Positions 21,881 to 33,150 of a stretch of 64,000 nucleotides of DNA are shown here, one piece after another. The notes beneath the pieces are model-generated. The model ran no database searches. It was not told the DNA's origin and saw nothing but the letters and a program-made list of their open reading frames with translations. Position 1 is the first letter of the stretch; the number at the start of each line of letters is the position of its first letter. A program made the position numbers and the translations under genes. Where the stretch lies: contig JAJEKB010022026.1 of NCBI GenBank assembly GCA_022393335.1, positions 1-64,000 of the forward strand, written 5' to 3'. Source of the DNA: Macrotrachela quadricornifera (taxonomy: Eukaryota; Rotifera; Eurotatoria; Philodinida; Philodinidae).

Positions 21881-24800
21881 CGTAGTATATTAATTTGAAT
21901 CTAAAATGATTTTTATCAAAAATATTGGATTATTTTTTAGATATTCTAAACTAGCATTACAAAGTGTATCGCTTCATATATTTTTCGAGTGTTAGGACAA
22001 TCCCAATGGATAAATTCAGTCAGCAAATGACCAGGAGTTCATTTTTCGAAGGAAAAAAAAACTTGAAGCTATCAAAGGTTCAAGAAACATTCGAATGCCT
22101 TGACTTCAAGCGCTAATAGTAGTTCGAATTTCTCAGGAATGACACTCGAAAAACGAAATGTTCTAAAATATTTTATGAGTTCTAGTTAATCGAAATAAAT
22201 TTTTATTTTCGAATCCAAACAATCAATATTTAGTTTTCAACATAGATAGTAATATCACGTAATAAATGTACTCACTTTAAAATATTCTATTATAAAAAAA
22301 AATCGAGTTTTATTGAAAGAATTCTTTTATAAATTTTTATCTTTCATAATTTCTATGAATATTATTTATTTATATACATAAATTAATGAATAGGTCAATT
22401 TGATAATTAAAGAGAATTATAATTTGTTTTTCTCTTATTATATGATAAACGTGTTATATTATGGAAGTAATAAGCTTATACTACGTTGTTGTTTTTTCTT
22501 TAATATTCTAATGATTATATAAAAGCTGTCAAAGGAGATAAGAATCGAATTCTTATAAGATATTACTAAAATTTTCAAATAATTTGACATTCTATCTAAC
22601 ATGTTCGTATGATCTAATAGGATTTATTTACGAAGAAAAAAAAACAAGCAGATTTTATATTAAAAATAAATCGAAACGTGTCAATCATTAAAAGAATTAT
22701 AATTTGTATTAAGAAAATCTAGGTATAACTACAGTACCATTGAATACAATTCATAAAATACAACATTTTTTTTTATGATTAAAAACTATTTTCGATTATA
22801 ATAATAACGATAGTGATAAATGTTTGATTATTAACATCGTAATAATTGCATGTTAAATCATATAAATAAATTATCGAAATTCTCATCAAAAATTAATAGG
22901 TGATGTCTTAAATTTTATATTTTCTTTAAGGTATTATTACATATAAAAAATGTTCTATAATAACTAAGGATAATCTTTTAATTCGAGAATTTTCAACTGT
23001 CTAACTAAAATGTTCATAAATTTTTTCAATATTTTTATTTTAAAAAATATATTTAACATTGTAAAAATAGTCTGTTATCTTTTCTCAATGAAATTCAAAA
23101 AGTTCTACAAAATCTGATACAAAAAAAACAAATTTTTTTAAAAATATTATCTGATTTTTTGATTGGCTATATCTATGAAATTTGATGTATTTCATCACTA
23201 GTTTTAATTGTTTAAGAAAATGGGAAAAAATATAATTAAATGAAAAGAACCTATTGTAGTTAAGTTAAATATTAAATAATTAATCAGAATTTCATATAAT
23301 TCGACGTATAAAAATACGTCTATATCAACATCTATCTTAGCTATAATATATGTTTTTCATCTAATGAATAGTTCTTTAGTTAGAGAATAGAAACTTTCAC
23401 ACATAAAAGATCTCAATTAAATATATATATATATAATAAGAACTATAGCTTTCTACCTAAAGAAAAGTATGAAAATTATCATTAAGAATTTATTATTAGT
23501 TATTATAGAACATTATTTATATATTAAAACATATGCTTGAGTAATAGCTAAAAGAAAAGTACGACTTTTCATGATGACTTGTCAAGATTTTCTATTGTAG
23601 CAAATACGTAAGATTAATATAAAAGATTCTTTTTTACTAAATTAAACGACAAAAGGAATTAAATTAACACCCACGTTTTACATATATATATCTATTTACA
23701 TATTAATTCCTGTTTCTTTTATCTTTTAGTCTCAAATATTATATAGACATGGAAGAAAAAAATTGAATAAGTCACATAATAAATATATACATCGATGTAA
23801 CAATAACTTAATTTAAATAAATAAAAAGTTAATTAAATTTCTATATATTTACTTTTATTTAATACATTCTCGACGATATGAATATTGTTTTATTCATAAT
23901 TTGTGAAAATTTGCATTTCTTCATTTATGACAATTGTAATACGTTAAAATAGCTTTTGTTAATGTTTGCTCCTATGGATATGATTTATGAACATCTCTTT
24001 ATCAATGGTAAAAGAATCAATCCCTTTAGTCAGAATATCGCAGAGATATTCAAATTTTTCTGCATTAAAGGAACTTCTAGCTGTTATGATTGAGTGGCTA
24101 CTTTGCTTAGCATGTACCCACAAGGTACTGTGTTCACAACCTCAATAACATCATCTATGGAATGATCCTGGACAAGTCGCTAACGGCTAACCTTGTTTCA
24201 AATAATTCATTCTATATGAGTCATTCGTGCTGATTCCATCTTTAGTCAGTATGTTGGATGGAAGAGAGTGCAGATACCATTGTCTGTAAAAAGAAAAGGT
24301 GATAGAACCCAACTGCATGTGGATGGGCGATAAGTCTATAGGACGTTATTATCATTAAAGGAACTTTTGGGTCATTCTACAGTGGATCCTATTGTCTTGA
24401 ATATGTTAATTAATAATAACTTTAATGAAAAAATATGCCGTTATAATTTTCATGTTTGCTGTGTTTTTTTCGATTCATTTGAATATATAATTATATTACT
24501 ATTGTGAATTTATTTATTTGACACTATTTGCATGACAAGTGCTTCATATTGAATTATTGATTATTATTTCTATTTTTTGAATTCAAATAAAAGATTATTC
24601 TCTAAGGATTATGTATTCATATTTTTAACTATAAAGAAGTTTCTCGATTTTGTATAGATATATATCCTTTAACCAGAATAGTACCAACCATTTTTATGTA
24701 CTATACTGACACGATATGTTTTCATCTTCGATCTGATAGAAAAAAATCATTAAAATGATATTTTTTATTTAGAATAAGTAATACAAAAAATACATTTAAC

Positions 24801-25233
24801 AGAGTACTCAATACAAACAAACGCAGAACAACTACAAGATTGAATTAAAGTTTTCTTGTCCATAGAATTTTTATTTCGTTTTGATAGATTGTTCTTCACT
24901 ACAGGATAATCGATAATAGCTTAAAGATTGAAAATATATATCCACTTAGATAAATGAATGAGTCATTAAATTATATATTGCAAGTTTTACTTGTTTTTTT
25001 CTTTCTTGTTATATATTTGTTGTATACTGAAGACATGATTTTGAATCAAAATATTGTAATAATATGAAAAATAAATGTATCCCTTTTTAAAATCAACAAC
25101 ATATATCTATTTGTAAGGGATACTAATTGCTTCTAAAACTGAGAAAAAAAACAGAATATTTCTAGTATATTTTTTAAATTTGAGGGGGGGGGGGGGTTAA
25201 AAATGACCCTGGATGGCACTATTTGGAATAATA
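21881..25233. other. Long AT-rich interval between the two opsin-like genes
   Basis: No gene recognised. A small MITE candidate (21981-22153) is listed separately. A run of 13 G occurs at 25184-25196. Around 24000-24330 the sequence is less AT-rich and contains two ILTK-like triplets on the minus strand, too weak to call a retroelement. Confidence 0.4.
21981..22153. mobile_element. MITE candidate with 12-bp terminal inverted repeats
   Basis: The left end TTTTTCGAGTGT (21981-21992) and the right end ACACTCGAAAAA (22142-22153) are perfect inverted repeats around a 149-bp, less AT-rich core. No target duplication could be assigned, so the call rests on the ends alone. Confidence 0.45.
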
Positions 25234-27082
25234 TTATGACATTTTATTTGTATAAATTAAAATTAATGGATTAATAATAAGAGAAAATTTTACTAAAAAT
25301 TCTGATATAATAGAATATATTGGATATTGACGCAAAAAATCCATATGTCCATTAATTATTAATATTGCTACAATAGCATAAGGTGTCCAAGCAATTATAA
25401 ATTGTATAATCATAATTGCTGTTATGTGTGCATAACGTTGATCAATTTTTAATTGTTGTAAACGATTAAATTTTTTTTTTAAATGTTTATTAGATAAATA
25501 TTTTCGTAAATTAAAATTAAATTTTTTTTGATAAATTATATTTGAATGTATAAATGTTGATGTTAATGATGAATGATAATATTTATTTAATTTTAATAAA
25601 TAACGTAGAATAAAATAGATTCGAAGATTTGAATAAATAAGAATAAAAAGTAAAATAAAATAATTACATATAAGTAATGAATAAACAAATAAACGTGAAT
25701 GAAATATAGAATTATTCCAATCAAAACTACAATAAAAACCAATACGTTCATCTATATAATGATTTTCAATATTTATAAATGGTGGTATTGACCAACATAA
25801 AGATATAAATGCACATATAATTACACTTAAACCACGATAACGTTCGAATACATGACTTAATAAACTATGTTTATGAATAATATTAATATATCGAAATATT
25901 GATAATAATACCAACATATACCTATATTAGGAAAGAAATCTATGTAAAACCGATTTTTTTTTAAATTTATTGATAGAGAATTTGTTGTTGCATAGCTCTC
26001 ACTATGGTATTCAGAGTTCGGATCTATGGGAAAAATACTTGACGAATTTGGAATTAAAGATCATAATAAAATATTCTATGACTTTAAGCTAATTATCTTA
26101 CAATATCATATTAATCAAAAAAAAAGTTAATCTCAAAACATTGTTAATCTAAAGTAAGCATACTTCGAACTCATCTTCAGTCAATTGATTAAAAAGAATA
26201 GAAGTAAATCAAAAGAAGAAATTCTACATATAATAGAATGAATCATCCAACATATACAAATTCAATATGCTTAGAAATATCCAGTTCCTTTCATGATCAT
26301 TTGTTAATTTTTTCGTGTAGATGTAATATCATTAGATTCAGTATTCAAGCGAACTGCTTAACATAATTTCTCAATTCTACTGGAATCTAATCATGAAACG
26401 ATATGTTTTTATGTTGTCCAAAAATCTCTATTAGAATTATTACAATGGCCGATTACACGATTATTGATAATTTTGTGCAGTTTGGTGTTTTATTCATCAT
26501 GTAGAACTTCGGAAGATTTTTTATTTTGATGGAGTATCAATTCCACTATCCATTTATATACATTTTTATATATTTATCCTATAAACTTGATGAATTTCTT
26601 ACCCTCATCTTCACTCTCAAGATTGTTTATTTTATTGAATATTATTTACACAAAGCAATGAGATAAATCTGTTCTATCTAAAACAATTTTCATGATTTAT
26701 TAACCTTATTATTGCTGAAATTTTATTATTTATCAATTTCTTGTACCAGATATAAATAATAATTCAATGCTTACATATTAAAAGTACCAATAGTAAAACA
26801 GATAAAAGCATTTATTTTACAAATTCTAATATTTATTTTAAATGGTTGACATGTAAAACATTGAACAAGTACCAAAGGTATACCTGTACATGATATTATG
26901 ATTAAACTAATTAACATACCAATAAGAATAGGTGATAATGGTAATATAGGTAATCTTTGTTGATAACGACGATATCGTCGAAAAAAATAACGAAATATAA
27001 GAATAATAGTAAACATAGAAGTACAACTTAAAAGTGAACCAGTAATACGATAAAATAGACAAGTTAATGGTAAGATAGACAT
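25234..27082 (-). CDS. Opsin-like G-protein-coupled receptor B
   Basis: Two exons (26775-27082 and 25234-25921) separated by an intron of 853 bp give 331 residues. Exon 1 is exactly as long (308 nt) as in receptor A and the intron falls at the same codon and phase. Seven hydrophobic segments; TM3 ICKINAF (Cys110 position; E113 replaced by Asn), loop 2 DERIGFYCSFDWNN with Glu at the E181 position, TM6 IIAWTPYA, TM7 EFLVKFSLIINPLILIY with Lys314 placed seven residues before the Pro. This copy keeps Asn-Pro, but the Tyr of NPxxY is shifted. E/DRY is FRY. The third intracellular loop is basic (KHLKKKFNRLQQLK). Retinal binding is inferred from the Lys. G-protein coupling may be altered given the DRY change. 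Confidence 0.8.
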
Positions 27083-28410
27083 GTTTGATAATAATTAAAA
27101 TTATATTTTCTTCATCAATTTTTATAACTATATATAATTCTTTTCTCTAAGATACCTTTTTTTTTATATATCTTCATAGACTAAGAATAATAAATGTAAG
27201 TATAACACGAATAAAATAATACAGTTACATAATGACTCATTTCTTTTTTCTATGTATATTATTTGAAACATGTTTAGAGTACATCCATTAGTCAATCCAA
27301 AAATAGTATAGATAAATAAGTCGACTTGTCAGGTTTTCTTTTTTTAGATTAAGTAGATATCGTGTAAAAGTTCTAATTCAAAAGATTTAGGTATGCATAT
27401 TTTTGATGAACTTTGTAACTTTATTTATACTCAGCACGTGGTATAATCGAACGACTAATTTCGTATTAAATTTTATTTATAATAAATCTAACATTTTAAT
27501 TTAGTATTTTGCAAATATTTCGATATAAATCGATCTAATTTTTTTTTCTAAAGAATACACTATGAAAAGTTCGATAAACTGAGTAAAACGAATGGCGCAG
27601 AATAAAACAGTCACTTTTCAGTGGTTCTAGATTTCTTTGTTGAAGAATTTTCTGCTTTATAAAACTCATCATTTTGGTTTATTAGATACTATTTTATAAT
27701 TTTAAAAAATACTGCAGAATAAGGACGAATCAAAAATGAAACTGTGCCAGAAGGAACAGGTTATAATTTTTTTGCTCAATTTGATAATATGATTGTTGTG
27801 TATAAATCACACGTACATTGCATAAAGAATTCGTACTTATTTGATTAGTCCACATTGACAAATACGATTTTTTTCGTAACACTCTGCGACTCATACTGGA
27901 TAATCGTAAAATGATGGATTTAGTTATATACCTATTTTTGTCTATATTTAGTATGGTTCAATGCTTTCATTTTGACTACAGAAGAGAGCGAAATTTCCGC
28001 TCTACAAAAACTTCTATATCGCACATTTACATTGCGTCTTTTAGATAGTATCTTCACTCTTTTTTTTCATAATTTGGATAATGAAACGAAGACGCAATGT
28101 AATCTGAATGAGTCTTCAAGCCATTGATTCTTTTTTTGTGTGTTTACATTGAAATTAAAATTACAAAACATAAGATTTTCTTTTTATACTAAATTTTAAA
28201 TACATTAAATTTAACCATTCATCATATAGTTTCTTAAATGATAGTTTAACATTTATATCAATATTTCAAAATTCATTAACAAACAAAATACATTCCGTAA
28301 TACACCAATTACAAAACTAGTTGATTTAATATTTTATAATAATCTTAATATGTTAATAGTAATATATGGAATTACAAAATCAATTCAATAGAGAGAATTA
28401 ATAGGAAATA
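27083..28410. other. Intergenic stretch upstream of receptor B
   Basis: AT-rich. Nothing recognised except a short hairpin (acattgcgtctt near 28029 with aagacgcaatgt near 28089). Confidence 0.4.
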
Positions 28411-28646
28411 TGACTCGTAAAAGAACATTAATTTCGAAAATTAATGCACGATCAATTAGTTATAATCCTTCAACTACATCTTTATATTTATGATATAAAT
28501 TTAACATATATTGCTTTACCTTTTCGAGATAATGATCCTCAACGTGCTATACGGCTTTATAATAATTCATTAATGTATCTTATAATTCAATGAATCAACC
28601 TATTCGTTATGATTTATCATTAAAAGAACAATGTATAATTCACTAA
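28411..28646 (+). pseudogene. Relic of an unknown protein-coding gene
   Basis: Protein-like text is spread over shifting frames: MTRKRTLISKINARSISYN then a stop, then NLTYIALPFRDNDPQRAIR in another frame, then MNQPIRYDLSLKEQC in a third, ending at a stop. Codon choice resembles the real genes here. The family was not identified, so this may also be a gene with unrecognised tiny introns. Confidence 0.35.
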
Positions 28647-28867
28647 ACAAGAATATATCATAATTAATAACCTAATTATCGTTGAAAATTTTTCGAATTA
28701 TTATTCTACATTCAATAGAATTAATATCTCTATCATATTATTATTAAATTTTATTTGTTAAAAAAAAAACAAAATTCTAATATAACTCTAAAATTTAATC
28801 AATCAACTAAATATAAAGAAAAAAAATATTATTAAACATGCTTGAATAATAATACAATCATATATTA

Positions 28868-29152
28868 TTAATTAATTAATAAATATATTGGAAGAATATA
28901 GACAATATTTCCAATAATACTAATAGCATTATTTGAAGTAGTTGCTGTTGTTGTTGTTATACGAATTGTAGTTGAATTTATAGCAATATTCATTTTTGTT
29001 GTAGTTGAATTTATAGCAAAATTTATTTTTGTTGTATTTGTATTGTTTATTAATGTTGATATTGTAAACAATTGACATTGAATACATGTTAATATTGTAA
29101 ATAAAAAATAAATATATAAAAAAAGATTAAGTTGAAATTTTGACATACTCAT
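28868..29152 (-). CDS. Small Thr/Asn-rich secreted or GPI-anchored protein (94 residues)
   Basis: A single exon. The amino end has a long hydrophobic leader (LNLFLYIYFLFTILTCIQC). The middle is an Asn/Thr-rich segment with an imperfect internal repeat (KINFAINSTTT and KMNIAINSTTI) and several glycosylation sequons (NNT, NTT, NST). The end is hydrophobic (ISIIGNIVYILPIYLLIN) with no tail, as in GPI signals. The likely product is a short glycosylated surface peptide. No homologue recognised. Confidence 0.5.
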   Translation of the reverse strand: MSMSKFQLNLFLYIYFLFTILTCIQCQLFTISTLINNTNTTKINFAINSTTTKMNIAINSTTIRITTTTATTSNNAISIIGNIVYILPIYLLIN

Positions 29153-29396
29153 TGTACTGTTTTAGAATAAAAACTAACGAAACAATTTAATTCAATCTTT
29201 CTTTTATCAATAGAAAAAAGGTTAAGAATAGAAGAAAATATCATTTGATAAATGTTAGTAATTTCAATTCTGTACTACGTCTGTCCGTTTTTTTGATTAG
29301 AATGATTTATTAGATTGTCCATCAAAAAAAGATAAAATAAAATAAAAGTCATGCGAGATTAAATGATAATTTTTTTTTTATTGTTTAAAATGGAAT

Positions 29397-29945
29397 TTAG
29401 ATTGTATCAACTGAAGCATTTTGTTCTTTAACAATGTTAAGTTGTTCTTGAAGAAGATCTCGAACTTTAGGTGTAATATTTGGATCTTCTAAAGCTGTTT
29501 CATAAAATTTAATTAATATTCCTTCACCACGATGAACTTCCGTAATAATTACTGATTTATCTCGACCATCAGTAAACCATGCTTTAACATCAATCCATGT
29601 TCGATGAGCAGTTGCAATAGCTGAACCTGATTTTATTCTAAAATATAAACTATAAAAATTTGTCTTTAAAAAATAATCAATAACTTACGGTTCAATACCA
29701 AAATCAACTTTAATAATATTTGATAATTGATTAATAAGATCAGAACGACTTGCAGCAATTTTTTCAAAAAGAATTTTTATTGTTGTATCTTTACAATCAT
29801 AAGCACATTGTTTATAACCATTATAAGAATCATATAATGTTTCTAATATAATTTGACATTTTTCTGCTGTTTTATGACGAATAACAGTTGCTTCATCAGA
29901 AGCTACTTGTGAAGCAAGTATTCCTGTACTTGTATTAGATGACAT
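29397..29945 (-). CDS. PA2169/DUF2383-type four-helix-bundle protein of bacterial origin
   Basis: Two exons (29689-29945 and 29397-29637) joined in frame by a 51-bp intron give 165 residues. It has the arrangement of the bacterial PA2169 family (DUF2383, ferritin-like four-helix bundle): a first pair of helices (CQIILETLYDSYNGYKQCAY ... KILFEKIAASRSDLINQL) and a second pair containing GSAIATAHRTWIDVKAWF, then EVHRGEGILIKFYETALED and VRDLLQEQLNIVKEQN. The G(S/A)xxxxxHRxWxxxK block and the xERGEDxxxxxYxxAL-like block are typical of that family. Family members are bacterial, function poorly defined and often linked to stress. The intron and the AT-rich codon use show it is a resident nuclear gene and not contamination. 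No targeting peptide is evident. Confidence 0.8.
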
Positions 29946-30587
29946 GCCTTTTATATGAAAGAATGGAAGAATATAGAATGTATGTGTTACTATATAATCA
30001 ATTGATATATGTGATTATAGAAATTTAAAGTAGATGGAATGCCATGGCGAATCATAAATATAGTTTATGATGGTATTCAAAAGATGTCGTACAAAAATGA
30101 CCTATTTGAACGAAGAAACATCGCATTCTTTTGTATAAATTTCTTTGACATGATATTCTAAATGGAATAATAAGAAGTTTATGGAATTATTGTGTTGTTT
30201 AAATTGTTTATATAAGAAATAGAATTTTTCGTAATTTATAAATGACAAAAACTAAAATTAAGGTCATTTATATGTAATGAAGAAACTCTTCAGTTACGTG
30301 GTTTTTGTACCAATATTTTAATTCATATATAAATCTTTTTTCTGATAGAGAATATTTATTGAAAAATATCAGCATAAAATTAATGTAAAACGAATCTTGT
30401 TTTTATAATTCATTTTTTTTTATTAACAGATGCTTTAATTATTATATAAAATTGCAATAACTATAGTAACATTTATGATTGTGTATATAACAAAGCAAAC
30501 AAATTTTCTAGTGTTAAATCAATACGAACTATTTGAATTTCAGCATTACATATATATATATTTACAGATAAAATAAAAGTTACAAGA
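29946..30587. other. Intergenic stretch
   Basis: AT-rich. Nothing recognised beyond the likely promoter of the DUF2383 gene. Confidence 0.4.
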
Positions 30588-30985
30588 TTAACATATTGCC
30601 AACATGGATCACTGTATTCTTCTCCTTTTACAAAAGATCTTCAAAAAAACGAGAAGTAAACCTAAGATAAAATATTGTTTCATAATATTAAAATTTCCAT
30701 TGATATATAATAGAAGAAAGAAATGCTTTTAAGTAAATTGATACTACTATTATTTATTTCGTTGATGTATTGATAAATGATTTGATTTATACATACTTGA
30801 TTGTATATGACAATAGTAACGTCATTTATAGGTATAGAAGAACGAAATAAGGTGATTTATAGCGAGGTTTGATCGTAATTTTTACTAAATATATCACATA
30901 TTCTGTTTCATATGTTACCTGAAAATAATAAATCACAATGATGTTAATCGGTTTTTTTTTTCGAATAATTCTAATTAAATCGTGA
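30588..30985 (-). pseudogene. Internally deleted duplicate of the neighbouring antistasin/WAP-like gene
   Basis: The start (MKQYFILGLL, ATG at 30681-30683) and the extreme 3' end (complement of ttaacatattgccaacatgg, at 30588) match the gene at 31499-31951, but about 350 bp of coding sequence between them is missing. The 5' flank 30684-30985 also matches 31952-32225 closely (for example CGTCATTTATAG and GAACGAAATAAGGTGATTTA). So a block of gene plus promoter was duplicated and the copy lost its middle. No functional inhibitor can be made. Confidence 0.8.
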
Positions 30986-31498
30986 GGGTGTGAGGATGAG
31001 GGTATGTCTTCTGGTATATTTTGTATTTTTAACACAACATAATAAAAGGTTGAAAAATGAAATATAAAGTATAGCTATTCAATCTGCCTCACTCATTAGT
31101 TAAGTTTTATACAAAAATAGTTTGTATTGAAATTTTATTATTATTATATAGAAATTTTCTTTTAAAATTTAGTACAGTCATTAATCGATAAATCCTTAGA
31201 TAACTGTTTGAATTCAAAATGCGAAACAATAATGACAATAAATTAATTCGAATATAAACTTTTTTCGTATTTTTTCAAATATTTCGAAAAAAAAATATAA
31301 TACAATAAAACTTTATAGAATATATAAATTATTTCAATTGTCTAAACATAATTCATATATATACTTTCCAAATGAATTTTTGAGACACCCTATGGATAAA
31401 ATTGAACATTAGCATTACTGCATTGCATGAAAAAAAAAATTTTATTCAGTTTAAAACACTTTATTATGTAAATATTTAGAGAAAAAACAAAAACAAGA
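30986..31498. other. Spacer between duplicated copies
   Basis: AT-rich. Nothing recognised. Confidence 0.4.
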
Positions 31499-31951
31499 TT
31501 AATTTATAAGAGTATTAACACATTGCCAACATGGACCACAGCATTTTTCTCCTTTTTTACAATCAGCATCCTTGTTGCATTCAGCTGGCAAGCATAAAAC
31601 TACTGATGGATCGGGAGCTGGTGGACAACAACCACGTCGTTCTTCAGGACAACAATAAGTATTATTTAAGTTACTTATTCTGCAGATACTTTTATTAAAT
31701 CCACAAGTATATTGTCCTTGTTCACAACGAAATTTACGTGAAGGTTCTCCACATTTACATGGATTACATTCACATGTTTGACAACCATATTTATCAACGA
31801 TAAAACCATTAGGACATGGACCACTACATCTAACTGCATAAGGACAACGTTGTGTAATTGTATCTCTTTTGACCAAAAATTTCCAAAAATCAACTGATTG
31901 TACACATAGAATTAATACGAATAGTAAACCTAAGATAAAATATTGTTTCAT
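31499..31951 (-). CDS. Secreted cysteine-rich protein with antistasin-like and WAP-like domains
   Basis: One exon, 150 residues. A signal peptide (MKQYFILGLLFVLILCVQS) is followed by an antistasin-type block (CPYAVRCSGPCPNGFIVD then YGCQTCECNPCKCG, residues about 36-68), a middle cysteine-rich part (CEQGQYTCG, YCCPEERRGCCPP), and a WAP-like four-disulphide-core end (CLPAECNKDADCKKGEKCC, then GPCWQCV). Both domain types are typical of secreted serine-protease inhibitors, so inhibition of proteases outside the cell is likely but not proven. The middle segment does not match either domain. A truncated duplicate lies about 1.3 kb downstream. Confidence 0.78.
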   Translation of the reverse strand: MKQYFILGLLFVLILCVQSVDFWKFLVKRDTITQRCPYAVRCSGPCPNGFIVDKYGCQTCECNPCKCGEPSRKFRCEQGQYTCGFNKSICRISNLNNTYCCPEERRGCCPPAPDPSVVLCLPAECNKDADCKKGEKCCGPCWQCVNTLIN

Positions 31952-33150
31952 AATATTGAAATTATTGTAAAATTTCTTGAGGATGAATCGATCCTATTGC
32001 TTATTTCGTTGATGTATATGATAGATGATTTCATTTATATATACCTGATTATACATGACAATAATAACGTCATTTATAGATATAGAAGAACGAAATAAGG
32101 TGATTTATAATCATGTTTGATTATAATTTTTACTAAATATACCACATATTCTGTTTCATATGTTACCTGAAAAAAGCGAATCACAATAACGTTAGTTCGT
32201 TTTTTACGAACAATTCTGATCATGTTTCTATTAACTACGTAATTAATTAATCAATCGATGACGTCTAACATTGTTAAATATATGATATTTTTAAATTTAT
32301 TACTAAAACAAACGATAAAAATAATAACTATATTGAAATTTCAGGAGAAAAAAAAACAAAATAGACAAATGGATGACCTCGATGATCTATTCATAGAAAA
32401 GGATCGACTAAGATCTTCATATAATATAAATTTGAACATTAAATTTCTGATTTTTTACATTTCTTGTCTTTTAGTAATGCTATTAAAATAAAATAATGCA
32501 ACGATTATTTGCTAATAATATAAAGTGACATCTATATATAAATAAAAATAAAAATAAAAAAATTTTAATTATTCTTTTTTCTTTAATTTTTTATCTTTAA
32601 ATTTTTTTTAAATAAAAAATAAAATTTAAAATTTATTTTAATCGATATCTAAATGGATACTGTCTAGCTTATATTATTCTATTTACTTTTATACGTCTCT
32701 CTCTCTCTCTTCCTTTTCTTTTTTTTTTTCTTCTTCATGTTCTTCTCTTCTATACACAAGTTATTTCTGTTTATTTTTGTCTGTCTCTCATCATCTTATC
32801 CGTTATGCCTATACATAACATTAAAATTATTCATATGAACATATTTAATCATGATTCATTTCATCTAAAGTATATAATGATTTATTTTATATCTATAGAA
32901 ATATTAGTAACAATAAAAAAATCTAAATAAATTATATCGATTTCTATGAAATTTTATAAGATTTTTCTCTAATCTATAAATCCGAAATGTTAGTATTATA
33001 TATAAAGTGAGTATTAACCTTGTCCCATATATATAAATTTTAATATCACATCAAGTATGTGTGTGTAAAGTCATAAAAATGGAATTATATCATTTCTTTC
33101 TTTTTTTTTTTTTTGTTTTATCTTGATCATTTTGATTTATTTCAGATATT
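31952..33150. other. Intergenic stretch upstream of ankyrin gene
   Basis: 31952-32225 is the promoter block shared with the deleted duplicate. The rest is AT-rich with a (CT)n stretch near 32696-32711 and long T runs; it probably contains the promoter and 5' UTR of the ankyrin gene. Confidence 0.45.

Noticed and set aside
24000..24330. Possible copia-type RNase H remnant on the minus strand (two ILTK triplets)
   Set aside because: DILTKGI and NILTKDGI resemble copia ends but no other domain or LTR was found; too short to call.
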